From positions 530,904-549,178 of the forward strand of contig NZ_GL629647.1 in the NCBI RefSeq assembly GCF_000185845.1: a stretch of DNA of 18,275 nt, given 5' to 3'. Origin of the DNA: Segatella salivae DSM 15606 (GTDB lineage Bacteria > Bacteroidota > Bacteroidia > Bacteroidales > Bacteroidaceae). The number at the start of each line of letters is the position of its first letter. The first letter of the stretch is position 1. A program made the translations under genes and the position numbers. Of the stretch, positions 6,696-15,118 are shown piece by piece. The notes beneath the pieces were generated by a model. It worked only from the letters and a program-made list of their open reading frames with translations, was not told where the DNA came from and searched no databases.

Positions 6696-8303
6696 GTGGC
6701 TGAAACAAAGTATATCTTCGTCACCGGTGGCGTTGTTTCTTCACTTGGTAAAGGAATTATTAGTGCATCCATCGGAAAGCTTCTGCAAGCCAGAGGCTAC
6801 AACATCACAATTCAAAAGTTTGATCCCTATATCAACATTGATCCAGGGACGCTAAATCCTTATGAACATGGTGAATGCTATGTGACAGCAGATGGTATGG
6901 AGACCGATCTCGACTTGGGACATTATGAGCGTTTCACAGGTATTCAGACCACTAAAGCCAATAGTATGACTACGGGCCGCATCTATAAAGCGGTTATCGA
7001 TAAAGAAAGACGTGGAGATTATTTAGGCAAAACCATTCAAGTGGTACCCCATATTACCGACGAAATCAAACGTAATATCAAACTTCTTGGGCAGAAATAT
7101 CATTATGATTTCGTAATTACGGAAATTGGAGGAACGATTGGTGACATTGAAAGTGCGCCATTCATGGAAGCAATCCGACAGATGAAATGGGAGTTAGGAA
7201 AACGTGCACTCAGTATCCATCTGACCTACGTTCCTTATCTAAAAGCAGCTGGAGAGCTAAAAACAAAGCCTACACAACATAGTGTAAAAGAGCTACAGAG
7301 CATTGGTATACAACCTGATATCCTTGTACTTCGAACAGAGATGCATCTTAGTGACGCTATCCGAAAGAAAGTGGCAGCATTCTGTAATGTGGACTTTGAT
7401 TGTGTTGTTCAAAGCGAAGACCTCCCTTCTATCTATGAAGTTCCAGTAAACATGCAGAACCAAAAGCTCGACGAAGCTATCTTAAGAAAGACAGGAGAAC
7501 CTATAGGTAAGACACCAACACTTGGTCCTTGGAAAGAGTTTATTGAGAGAAGAGAGAATGCAAAAGAGACTGTTAACATCGGACTTGTAGGTAAATACGA
7601 CTTGCAAGATGCTTATAAGAGTATTCGTGAAAGTCTTTCCCATGCAGGAACGTACAATGATTACAAGGTTAATATCACATTTATTAGTTCTGAAGAAATA
7701 ACAGAACAAAATGTAAAAGAGAAGCTTGCAGGCCAAGATGGAATTGTGATTTGCCCAGGATTTGGGCAACGTGGTATCGAAGGTAAAATCACTACTGCTC
7801 ACTATACACGTACACATAACATTCCAACTTTTGGTATCTGTTTGGGAATGCAGATGATGGTCATTGAATTTGCACGTAATGTGTTGGGCTATGAAGATGC
7901 AAACAGCCGAGAGATTAACGAAAAAACTCCACACAATGTTATTGACATCATGGAGGAACAAAAAAACATCTCCAATATGGGTGGTACCATGCGTTTGGGC
8001 GCTTATGAATGTATCTTAAAGCAAGGAAGCCACGTTTTCAATATCTATAAGAAAGAAAATATCCAAGAACGCCATCGTCATCGTTATGAGTTTAATAACG
8101 AATTCCAGAAAGAATTTGAGAAACATGGCATGATATGCGTAGGTAAGAATCCAGAAAGCGACTTGGTTGAAATCGTTGAGATTCCTACCCTTAAATGGTA
8201 TATTGGAACACAATATCACCCCGAATATCAATCAACAGTACTTAAACCACACCCACTTTTTGTGGATTTTGTTAAAACAGCAATAGAAAATAAAAAGAAA
8301 TAA
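6696..8303 (+). CDS. pyrG: CTP synthase (glutamine-hydrolysing)
   Basis: CTP synthase converts UTP to CTP using ATP and ammonia from glutamine, the last step of pyrimidine nucleotide synthesis, in the cytoplasm. The 535-residue product has the normal two-part layout. The N-terminal amidoligase domain (about 1-270) has the P-loop GGVVSSLGKG near residue 11 and the segment KFDPYINIDPGTLNPYEHGE. The C-terminal class I glutaminase domain (about 290-530) has nucleophile Cys382 in GICLGMQ and its partners His508 and Glu510 in YHPEYQS. All key residues are present. The start is GTG at 6696, fixed by the family N-terminus (AETKYIFVTGG). The stop overlaps the yidC start by one base (TAATG), so the two genes are almost certainly cotranscribed and translationally coupled. 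Confidence 0.98.
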   Translation: MAETKYIFVTGGVVSSLGKGIISASIGKLLQARGYNITIQKFDPYINIDPGTLNPYEHGECYVTADGMETDLDLGHYERFTGIQTTKANSMTTGRIYKAVIDKERRGDYLGKTIQVVPHITDEIKRNIKLLGQKYHYDFVITEIGGTIGDIESAPFMEAIRQMKWELGKRALSIHLTYVPYLKAAGELKTKPTQHSVKELQSIGIQPDILVLRTEMHLSDAIRKKVAAFCNVDFDCVVQSEDLPSIYEVPVNMQNQKLDEAILRKTGEPIGKTPTLGPWKEFIERRENAKETVNIGLVGKYDLQDAYKSIRESLSHAGTYNDYKVNITFISSEEITEQNVKEKLAGQDGIVICPGFGQRGIEGKITTAHYTRTHNIPTFGICLGMQMMVIEFARNVLGYEDANSREINEKTPHNVIDIMEEQKNISNMGGTMRLGAYECILKQGSHVFNIYKKENIQERHRHRYEFNNEFQKEFEKHGMICVGKNPESDLVEIVEIPTLKWYIGTQYHPEYQSTVLKPHPLFVDFVKTAIENKKK

Positions 8304-10237
8304 TGGATAAAAACAACATTATCGGATTCCTACTTATCGCAGCCGTTCTGATTGGTTTTAGTTGGTATAATCAACCATCTGCAGAAGAACAGCGTGCTGC
8401 TTTTGTGAAGGACTCCATTGAACAGGTAAACAAAAGCCAGTCTGAGAAGGCTGCTCAGATGGAAAAGAACAAGAGACAACAAGCAGAAAAACAAAAGGTT
8501 CTTTCCGATACTACTTCACTTTTCCATAAGGCACTCACTGGGAATGTCGAACGAATTGTATTGAAAAATAAAAAAGTAGAATTGACATTCAGTTCTAAAG
8601 GTGCTTACGTTGAACAAGCAGTCATTAAAGGTTATGTTGGTCATAACATTAAAGTGAAAAATGGCTCAGCAGATAAAAAGAATCTAACCCTATTTAGTGG
8701 TGCAGACCAAAGCATTAGTTATCTGCTTAATGCCAAAGAAACAAATATCAATACTGCCGAACTTTATTTCGTTCCGTCAGAGGTAAGTGATTCAACGGTG
8801 ACCTTCATAGCTGATGCAGGTGAAGGAAAATCACTAACCTTAAAATATGAATTGGGGCGAGATTATATGCTCCACATGCAGATGAGTGTGCAAGGGATGG
8901 CTGGTCTTTTCGCCCCTGGTACACAGACTATGGATGTAAATTGGAAAGACAAAGCACGCCAACAAGAAAGAGGTTTCTCGTTTGAGAATCGCTATGCAAC
9001 CCTCACCTATCATAAAAAGGATGGTGGAACAGACTATTTAAACGAGACCAAAGAAGAAATAGACAAGTCTATTGAAGAGCAGATTGACTGGGTAGCGTTC
9101 AAGAATCAGTTCTTTAGTGCTGTTATGATAGCCAAGAACAATTTTCAAAGCAATGCCTTAATGACTTCTATTCCTCAAGAAAAGGGAAGCGGTTATCTCA
9201 AACAATATGAGGCTAAGATGAAGACTTTCTTTGACCCAACTGGTAAGAAGGCTTCTGAATTTGAATTCTATTATGGTCCAAATGATTTCCGTCTGCTCCA
9301 GAAAATGGAAAAAGAAAGTCAGTTCCACAAAGACCTTCAGATGCAACGCTTAGTTTATCTTGGCTGGCCTCTCTTCCGCATTATCAACAGATGGTTTACA
9401 CTCTATGTGTTTGACTTCTTGACAAGCATGAATATCAACATGGGTATCGTGCTCATATTGATTACACTTCTCTTAAAACTTCTCACCTATCCTATGGTCA
9501 AGAAGAGTTATATGAGTAGTGCGAAAATGCGCGTATTAAAGCCAAAATTGGATGAGGCTACAAAGCAATTTGACAAACCAGAAGACCAAATGCAGAAGCA
9601 ACAAGCCATGATGGCAGAGTATGCAAAATATGGTGTAAGTCCTTTGTCAGGCTGTTTACCTATGCTTATTCAAGCACCGATTTGGATTGCAATGTTCAAC
9701 TTTGTTCCTAATGCTATTCAACTTCGTGGAGAAAGTTTCCTATGGATAAAAGATCTCAGCACATACGACCCCATTTGGGAATGGAATCACAATTTATGGC
9801 TCATCGGTGATCACTTGAGTCTCACATGTATTCTCTTCTGTGTAGCTAACGTACTCTATACAATGATGACAATGCGCCAGCAAAAGGATCAAATGGTAGG
9901 CCAGCAAGCAGACCAAATGAAGATGATGCAATGGATGATGTTCCTCATGCCTATAATGTTCTTCTTCATGTTCAACGATTATAGTGCAGGATTGAACTTC
10001 TATTATTTTGTGAGCCTCTTCTTTAGTGCTGCTATTATGTGGGCACTTCGTAAAACAACAAATGATGAAAAACTTCTTGCTATTCTTGAAAAGCGTTACC
10101 AAGAGAATAAGGCCAATCCTAAGAAGCAAAGTGGATTGGCAGCTCGCTTACAAGCTATACAAGAGATGCAACAGAAGCAACAAGAAGAACTCAAACAAAA
10201 GAAACAAGAATTGAATAAGAGAAAGAAAGAACTTTAA
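8303..10237 (+). CDS. yidC: Membrane protein insertase YidC
   Basis: YidC inserts and folds inner-membrane proteins, alone or with the Sec translocon. The 644-residue product is the long Gram-negative form. It has an N-terminal membrane segment (residues 5-22, IIGFLLIAAVLIGFSWYN), a charged coiled-coil-like linker (about 25-70), a large periplasmic P1 domain (about 80-340) and the conserved Oxa1/YidC insertase domain from about residue 353. The insertase domain includes the amphipathic and membrane stretch LGWPLFRIINRWF, the charged cytoplasmic hairpin after LTYPMVKKSYMSSAKMR, the motif CLPMLIQAPIWIAMFNF near 450, and further membrane segments to about 585. The last 45 residues are rich in Lys and Gln (ending QELNKRKKEL) and probably reach the ribosome. 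The ATG overlaps the pyrG stop by one base. A large stem-loop begins 15 nt after its own stop. Confidence 0.97.
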   Translation: MDKNNIIGFLLIAAVLIGFSWYNQPSAEEQRAAFVKDSIEQVNKSQSEKAAQMEKNKRQQAEKQKVLSDTTSLFHKALTGNVERIVLKNKKVELTFSSKGAYVEQAVIKGYVGHNIKVKNGSADKKNLTLFSGADQSISYLLNAKETNINTAELYFVPSEVSDSTVTFIADAGEGKSLTLKYELGRDYMLHMQMSVQGMAGLFAPGTQTMDVNWKDKARQQERGFSFENRYATLTYHKKDGGTDYLNETKEEIDKSIEEQIDWVAFKNQFFSAVMIAKNNFQSNALMTSIPQEKGSGYLKQYEAKMKTFFDPTGKKASEFEFYYGPNDFRLLQKMEKESQFHKDLQMQRLVYLGWPLFRIINRWFTLYVFDFLTSMNINMGIVLILITLLLKLLTYPMVKKSYMSSAKMRVLKPKLDEATKQFDKPEDQMQKQQAMMAEYAKYGVSPLSGCLPMLIQAPIWIAMFNFVPNAIQLRGESFLWIKDLSTYDPIWEWNHNLWLIGDHLSLTCILFCVANVLYTMMTMRQQKDQMVGQQADQMKMMQWMMFLMPIMFFFMFNDYSAGLNFYYFVSLFFSAAIMWALRKTTNDEKLLAILEKRYQENKANPKKQSGLAARLQAIQEMQQKQQEELKQKKQELNKRKKEL

Positions 10238-10252
10238 TTAATAGTCAACTAC

Positions 10253-10340
10253 AACTCTGTAAAAAATCCTTTACTACAATTCACTACCTAATTATTAGTG
10301 AAGAGGAAGAAAATAAAGAAAAAAAGGATTTTACAGAGTT
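10253..10340 (+). terminator. Nested stem-loop between yidC and the S9 peptidase gene
   Basis: An outer stem pairs 10253-10272 with 10323-10340: 18 base pairs with two unpaired A on the 5' side, right arm AAAGGATTTTACAGAGTT. Inside its 50-nt loop is a second perfect stem, TTCACTA at 10280-10286 with TAGTGAA at 10296-10302. The outer stem is followed by TGTGGTTTTTATTTTT, so it looks like a rho-independent terminator for pyrG-yidC, though its loop is unusually long. It takes up nearly the whole gap and ends 22 nt before the next ATG, where I find no clear promoter. It may therefore also act as a leader structure controlling read-through into the peptidase gene. Confidence 0.65.
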
Positions 10341-10362
10341 TGTGGTTTTTATTTTTCATTCA

Positions 10363-12528
10363 ATGAATAAAAGTATTGCCATTGCGATGATGGCTGGTAT
10401 GATAGCCACATCTTCACAAACGAATGCTCAAACCACAATTGGCCCAAGCAACATTAAACTTCAGAGTGATCTCATGACCCCAGAAGCTCTTTGGGCTATG
10501 GGACGAATAGGAGCAAGTACTGCTTCTCCCGATGGGAAGCAGATTGTCTATCAAGTAACTTATTATAGTGTGGCCCAAAATAAAAGCCATACAATCCTTT
10601 ATATCCAAGATATCAATGGAAAGAATAAACGTCAATTGACATCCGACAATAAAAGTGAAAGTGATGCCACTTGGATAGAATCCGGAAAACGAATTGCTTT
10701 TCTACGTGATGGAGAGATATGGGTAATGAGTCCTGATGGAAACAATCGAAAACAGCTCTCTCACACAGAAGGTGCTATCGAAGGGTTTTCATTCTCACCT
10801 GATGAAAAAAAAGTAGTATATATCAAGAGTATTCCTTATCATGGAACTATTCGTGAAACTCCATCTGATCTTCCAAAGGCAACTGGACTTCTGATTACAG
10901 ATATGAATTATCGTCATTGGGACCATTATGTGCAGACCATTGCACACCCCTTTGTTGCCAATATTACTCAAGAGGGCATACAAGAGGGTAAAGATATCAT
11001 GCAAGGCCAGCCTTTTGAGGCTCCAGTTGCTCCCTTTGGAGGTATTGAGCAAATTGCTTGGAGCACGGATTCTAAATATATCGCTTATACCAGCCGTAAA
11101 AAAGAAGGTACACAATATGCCATCTCCACGGATACCGATATCTATTTATATGATATTAATAATGGTTCAACAATAAACCTTTGTAAACCAGCTAATTATC
11201 AAGAGCCCGAAATAGATGCCACTAAAACAATGAAGGACCAAGCAGTGAATCATCAGCAGGGTGATATGCAGGTAGGATATGATACCAATCCTAAATTCTC
11301 ACCTGATGGTAAATACATTGCATGGCAAAGTATGAAGCATGATGGTTATGAGAGTGATCTCAATCGTCTTTGCATTATGGAACTTTCTACGGGCAAAAAG
11401 TATTACCTTATTGATAAAGGCAATTTTGATAGCAACGTAGAACAATATGTTTGGGCCAATGATAGTAAGAGTGTTTATTTTTTAGGTTGCTGGCACGCGT
11501 GTATCAATGTATACCAAGCATCATTAACAGGTAAAATAAAACAGCTTACTGATGGATGGTATGATTTTGGTAGTGTGAACACCTTAGGCAATACAAAAAA
11601 CTTATTAGTAACACGCCATTCCATGCTCCAACCAGACGATATCTACCAACTTGCACCATCAAAAGTAGAGAAAAAAAGCAACCTTACACAATTGACTTTC
11701 GAAAACAAGGATATCCTTAACCAATTGGCTACACCTAAACTCCAACAACGATGGGTGAAGACCACAGATGGCAAAGAAGAACTCGTTTGGATTGTACTTC
11801 CTCCTCACTTTGATGCCAATAAAAAATATCCTGCATTGCTCTTTTGTGAAGGAGGCCCCCAAAGTCCAGTAAGCCAATTCTGGAGTTATCGATGGAACTT
11901 CTTTATCATGGCATCAAAAGGCTATGTTGTCGTAGCTCCTAACCGGCGTGGGTTACCAGGATTTGGAAGTGCATGGAACGAAGAAGTAAGCGGAGACTGG
12001 ACTGGTCAATGTATGGATGATTATCTCAGTGCCATTGATGATGCATCAAACTTACCATTCGTTGATAAAAATCGATTAGGATGTGTAGGCGCCAGTTTTG
12101 GAGGCTTTTCTGTTTATTACCTTGCAGGCCATCATAACAAACGTTTCAAGGCCTTTATTGCTCACGATGGTGCATTTAATCTCGAAAGCATGTATACTGA
12201 TACAGAAGAAGCATGGTTCAGCAATTGGGAATATGATGATGCTTATTGGAATAAAGACCAAAGCCAACATGCAAAGAACACTTACGCCAATAGTCCTCAT
12301 CGATTTGTTGATAAATGGGACACCCCTATTCTCGTAATCCATGGAGAAAAAGATTATCGAATTAATGCAAATCAAGGAATGGGTGCCTTTAATGCTGCTC
12401 GCTTGAGGGGCATTCCTGCAGAAATGTTACTGTTCCCTGATGAGAACCATTGGGTCTTAAAACCACAGAATGGTATTTTATGGCAACGTACATTCTTTGA
12501 TTGGCTTGACAGATGGCTTAAGAAATAA
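10363..12528 (+). CDS. S9-family dipeptidyl-peptidase, DPP5-like
   Basis: This is a 721-residue secreted serine peptidase of the prolyl-oligopeptidase clan (family S9). It has a signal peptide (MNKSIAIAMMAGMIATSSQT, then NAQ), an N-terminal beta-propeller (about 40-440) with TolB/WD40-like blades marked by S-P-D-G/K turns, and a C-terminal alpha/beta-hydrolase domain (about 465-721). The catalytic triad is visible: Ser578 in GASFGGF, Asp664 in HGEKDYRI and His696 in DENHWV. The spacing Ser-Asp 86 and Asp-His 32 fits the S9C/DPP5 group, as I recall it from Porphyromonas gingivalis DPP5; that group removes dipeptides after hydrophobic residues in the periplasm. DPP4 or an acylaminoacyl-peptidase relative cannot be excluded without alignment. 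I chose ATG 10363 over 10342 because it begins the signal peptide and lies clear of the upstream stem-loop. It probably shares an mRNA with the transporter 20 nt downstream. Confidence 0.88.
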   Translation: MNKSIAIAMMAGMIATSSQTNAQTTIGPSNIKLQSDLMTPEALWAMGRIGASTASPDGKQIVYQVTYYSVAQNKSHTILYIQDINGKNKRQLTSDNKSESDATWIESGKRIAFLRDGEIWVMSPDGNNRKQLSHTEGAIEGFSFSPDEKKVVYIKSIPYHGTIRETPSDLPKATGLLITDMNYRHWDHYVQTIAHPFVANITQEGIQEGKDIMQGQPFEAPVAPFGGIEQIAWSTDSKYIAYTSRKKEGTQYAISTDTDIYLYDINNGSTINLCKPANYQEPEIDATKTMKDQAVNHQQGDMQVGYDTNPKFSPDGKYIAWQSMKHDGYESDLNRLCIMELSTGKKYYLIDKGNFDSNVEQYVWANDSKSVYFLGCWHACINVYQASLTGKIKQLTDGWYDFGSVNTLGNTKNLLVTRHSMLQPDDIYQLAPSKVEKKSNLTQLTFENKDILNQLATPKLQQRWVKTTDGKEELVWIVLPPHFDANKKYPALLFCEGGPQSPVSQFWSYRWNFFIMASKGYVVVAPNRRGLPGFGSAWNEEVSGDWTGQCMDDYLSAIDDASNLPFVDKNRLGCVGASFGGFSVYYLAGHHNKRFKAFIAHDGAFNLESMYTDTEEAWFSNWEYDDAYWNKDQSQHAKNTYANSPHRFVDKWDTPILVIHGEKDYRINANQGMGAFNAARLRGIPAEMLLFPDENHWVLKPQNGILWQRTFFDWLDRWLKK

Positions 12529-12548
12529 CAAAACAAACAAATAAGAAA

Positions 12549-13916
12549 ATGACAGAAATCATTAGAAAAAAACTTAGTGACAGTGCGGGAGCGCGCTGGA
12601 CTGCCCTACTCATCGTTGCATTTACCATGATGATGGGCTATTTTATCACCGACGTGATGTCGCCTCTCGAAGTAATTCTTGAAACGTCAAAGGAACAAGG
12701 CGGACTTGGATGGTCTTCGAGTGACTATGGTTTCTTTGCAGGAAGCTATGGACTGATTAATGTATTTATGCTTATGCTTTTCTTTGGTGGGATTATCCTT
12801 GACAAGATGGGCATACGCTTTACCGGCGTTATGGCAAGTGGATTAATGGTCGTTGGTGTAATCATTAAATATTTTGGTGTGACAACGAATTTTGGTGATA
12901 GTAAATTTACCCTTGATTTTGTTAACTTCTCACTTCCTATGTCAGCAGCTATTGCCTCTTTGGGATTTGCCATTTTTGGTGTAGGGTGTGAGATATGTGG
13001 TATTACTATATCTAAAATTATAACGAAATGGTTCACTGGACATGAACTTGCACTTGCTATGGGTGTACAAGTTGGCTTAGCACGCCTTGGTACAACAGCG
13101 GCTATGGCTGGTTCCCTGCCTCTTGCAAAAGCATTTGGAAATCATGTTAGTGCACCTATACTCCTTGGACTTGTGTTGCTTATAGCCGGTTTTTTGGCAT
13201 TTATTGTTTATACTGTAATGGATAAGAAACTTGACGCTTCCACTGGAGAGGTTACAGGGAATGTATCTGACGAAGATGAAGGCTTTCATTTTGCCGACCT
13301 TAAGTTTATCTTCACCAATCCTGGTTTTTGGTGCATCACCTTACTTTGCCTAATGTTCTATAGTGGTGTGTTCCCTTTCCTTAAATTTGCCACAAAACTG
13401 ATGGTTGATAACTATAATGTTCCTCAAGACCTTGCAGGTTCTCTTCCAGGAGCTATTCCTCTGGGTACAATTATTCTTACTCCACTCTTCGGTACCATCT
13501 ATGACCGTATAGGTAAAGGTGCTACTCTTATGCTCATTGGAAGCATTATGCTTACATTCGTACACTTTATCTTCATGATTCATATCCTACCTGTAGGATG
13601 GTTTGCTATCATTATGATGATCATTCTTGGCATTGCTTTTTCATTGGTACCTTCTGCCATGTGGCCAAGTGTTCCCAAGATAATCCCTATGAAATTACTG
13701 GGTTCGGCTTATGCCATTATCTTCTATATTCAAAATATTGGACTTAGTCTCGTACCAATGGCAATTGGCAAAATCAACAAAGCAGACCCTTCCTTTACCG
13801 GGATGGAAACTTTCTTTATTGGATGTGGAATAGCAGCTATCATTATAGCTTTTGTACTCATGTTGATTGACCGGAAAAAGCATTATGGTCTCCAACAGGC
13901 TAATGTCAAGAAATAA
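12549..13916 (+). CDS. MFS transporter, substrate unknown
   Basis: The 455-residue product is a major facilitator superfamily carrier of the inner membrane with about 12 hydrophobic segments in two halves. Each half has a motif A-like loop between its second and third helices: GGIILDKMGIRFTG (about 78-91) and FGTIYDRIGKGATL (about 316-329). An acidic cytoplasmic loop (EVTGNVSDEDEGFHF, about 234-248) separates the halves. The start at 12549 is 20 nt past the S9 peptidase stop, in an A-rich stretch without a Shine-Dalgarno sequence, so the two genes look cotranscribed. That pairing suggests uptake of dipeptides or amino acids released by the peptidase. This is inference from position only; sugar, sugar-phosphate or drug transport remain possible. 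A strong terminator follows 38 nt after the stop. Confidence 0.88.
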   Translation: MTEIIRKKLSDSAGARWTALLIVAFTMMMGYFITDVMSPLEVILETSKEQGGLGWSSSDYGFFAGSYGLINVFMLMLFFGGIILDKMGIRFTGVMASGLMVVGVIIKYFGVTTNFGDSKFTLDFVNFSLPMSAAIASLGFAIFGVGCEICGITISKIITKWFTGHELALAMGVQVGLARLGTTAAMAGSLPLAKAFGNHVSAPILLGLVLLIAGFLAFIVYTVMDKKLDASTGEVTGNVSDEDEGFHFADLKFIFTNPGFWCITLLCLMFYSGVFPFLKFATKLMVDNYNVPQDLAGSLPGAIPLGTIILTPLFGTIYDRIGKGATLMLIGSIMLTFVHFIFMIHILPVGWFAIIMMIILGIAFSLVPSAMWPSVPKIIPMKLLGSAYAIIFYIQNIGLSLVPMAIGKINKADPSFTGMETFFIGCGIAAIIIAFVLMLIDRKKHYGLQQANVKK

Positions 13917-13954
13917 ACTTATTCATTTCTTGGTATAACAGCCTATATTAAAGG

Positions 13955-13994
13955 TAAAAACCCCTGAGTTAGATAAAAAACTCAGGGGTTTTTA
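13955..13994. terminator. Bidirectional rho-independent terminator (MFS / CE12 genes)
   Basis: A perfect 16-bp stem (TAAAAACCCCTGAGTT at 13955-13970, complement at 13979-13994) with an 8-nt loop has a GC-rich core and A/T runs on both sides. It lies between two convergent genes and would end both the peptidase-transporter mRNA (plus) and the esterase mRNA (minus). Confidence 0.92.
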
Positions 13995-14046
13995 TTTATA
14001 ACCGACCCACTTTACATATTAATTCCACCTACTTTTATCACATATA

Positions 14047-15042
14047 TCAGTCAACTTGTTCAGCATATCTACCCCAAGTGATTTTTATATTACGATTAAG
14101 TTTTGCTTTTGAAAGCCTCCATCGTCCGTCTAATACAAGGATATGATATTTACCCTTCTTGGGCATCTGAGACAAGGCACTGTCCAATGACAGATAATTT
14201 CCATGTCCCTGTGAAGATACCACGGCATCATAATGCCTTACAAATGGCCTTAAATCTTTTATCTTACGCCCCAAGGCATCTGCAAAGGCGTTTGCCATGG
14301 TAAAAGCTCCATATACATTATAATGTGTATTGTCTTTTCTTCCTTTGGGAATACTTGATAACTCACCCGGCTTTAGCCATACATGCAAATTCCGACTTCC
14401 TAACACTCCATGTTTTTGTTCAATCTGAGCAGATATGTTGTTTGCGTCTACAAAAAAGACATTTAATTTTTGTGCCACCTCTTGTGCTATATGTCTATAT
14501 GCTCCATGAGTATCTATCAACGTGTCACTATTTATTTTTTCTTCATCATAGGCCACATCTCTCAGCTTTTCATCATCAATAAGACTATCGGCCATCTTTT
14601 TATAAAAACACCTTCGTGCAACAGGACTCATCAGTACAGGTACAGCTCCTTTACTTCTCGTTTCAAGAACATATCGTTCTAAATTCCTGAAAAATGTTGT
14701 TTTTGGATCTGTATGGCGTGCTTCATCAAGCTTTGAATCATTATGTCCAAATTGAATAATAACATAGTCACCCGGCTTAAGACTTTCAAGCACATTCTTC
14801 CACCTTCCCTCATCAAGAAAGCTCTTACTCGAACGACCATTCACGGCATAGTTTCTTATCAAGACATTATCTGAAAAACATCCTTGGAGCATCATTCCCC
14901 AACCTCGTTCTGGGTTATTCTGTGGGTCTTTCTTTTCGGCTGCTGTTGAGTCCCCAATAATATAGATAGTTGTTTGAGGACGTTTAAGAGAGGAAAGAAG
15001 AATCAAAAAACAAAAAAGGATAAATCCTAATCTACATCTCAT
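14047..15042 (-). CDS. CE12-type SGNH esterase with a truncated CE8-like C-terminal piece
   Basis: This 331-residue exported protein has a hydrophobic N-terminus (about 5-18) acting as signal peptide or anchor. It then has an SGNH/GDSL hydrolase domain of the rhamnogalacturonan acetylesterase type (family CE12): block I IIGDSTAA with nucleophile Ser32, block II NGRSSKSF (Gly69), block III FGHND (Asn101), and block V DNTHYN with Asp237 and His240. All four SGNH residues are present, so it should remove acetyl groups from pectic or related polysaccharides. The surprise is residues 270-324, which read HYDAVVSSQGHGNYLSLDSA and on to NIKITWG. They resemble the first strands of a CE8 pectin methylesterase (V-V-x-x-x-G-x-G-x-[FY]-x-S/T-[IL]-x-x-A). 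The protein ends seven residues later, so a fused CE8 domain appears to be almost wholly lost. No promoter is recognised upstream. Confidence 0.82.
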   Translation of the reverse strand: MRCRLGFILFCFLILLSSLKRPQTTIYIIGDSTAAEKKDPQNNPERGWGMMLQGCFSDNVLIRNYAVNGRSSKSFLDEGRWKNVLESLKPGDYVIIQFGHNDSKLDEARHTDPKTTFFRNLERYVLETRSKGAVPVLMSPVARRCFYKKMADSLIDDEKLRDVAYDEEKINSDTLIDTHGAYRHIAQEVAQKLNVFFVDANNISAQIEQKHGVLGSRNLHVWLKPGELSSIPKGRKDNTHYNVYGAFTMANAFADALGRKIKDLRPFVRHYDAVVSSQGHGNYLSLDSALSQMPKKGKYHILVLDGRWRLSKAKLNRNIKITWGRYAEQVD

Positions 15043-15069
15043 AAATTAAATTATTAAGTTATTCTTTAA

Positions 15070-15114
15070 GATAAAAAGAAAAGAAGTAAGCAAAAACTTA
15101 CTTCTTTCTTTATC
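15070..15114 (-). terminator. Terminator after hisS
   Basis: An AT-rich stem pairs 15070-15090 with 15097-15114. It is perfect over the inner 11 bp (AAGAAGTAAG plus one A-T pair), with three extra bases on one side further out and a 6-nt loop. On the minus strand the second arm runs into TTCTTTTCTTTTTATC. It begins 4 nt past the hisS stop, so it should end the fur-purA-hisS mRNA and separate it from the esterase gene. Confidence 0.72.
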
Positions 15115-15118
15115 ATCC

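Noticed and set aside
7482..7961. 159-codon minus-strand frame inside pyrG
   Set aside because: It is antisense to the conserved glutaminase domain and its composition is not protein-like.
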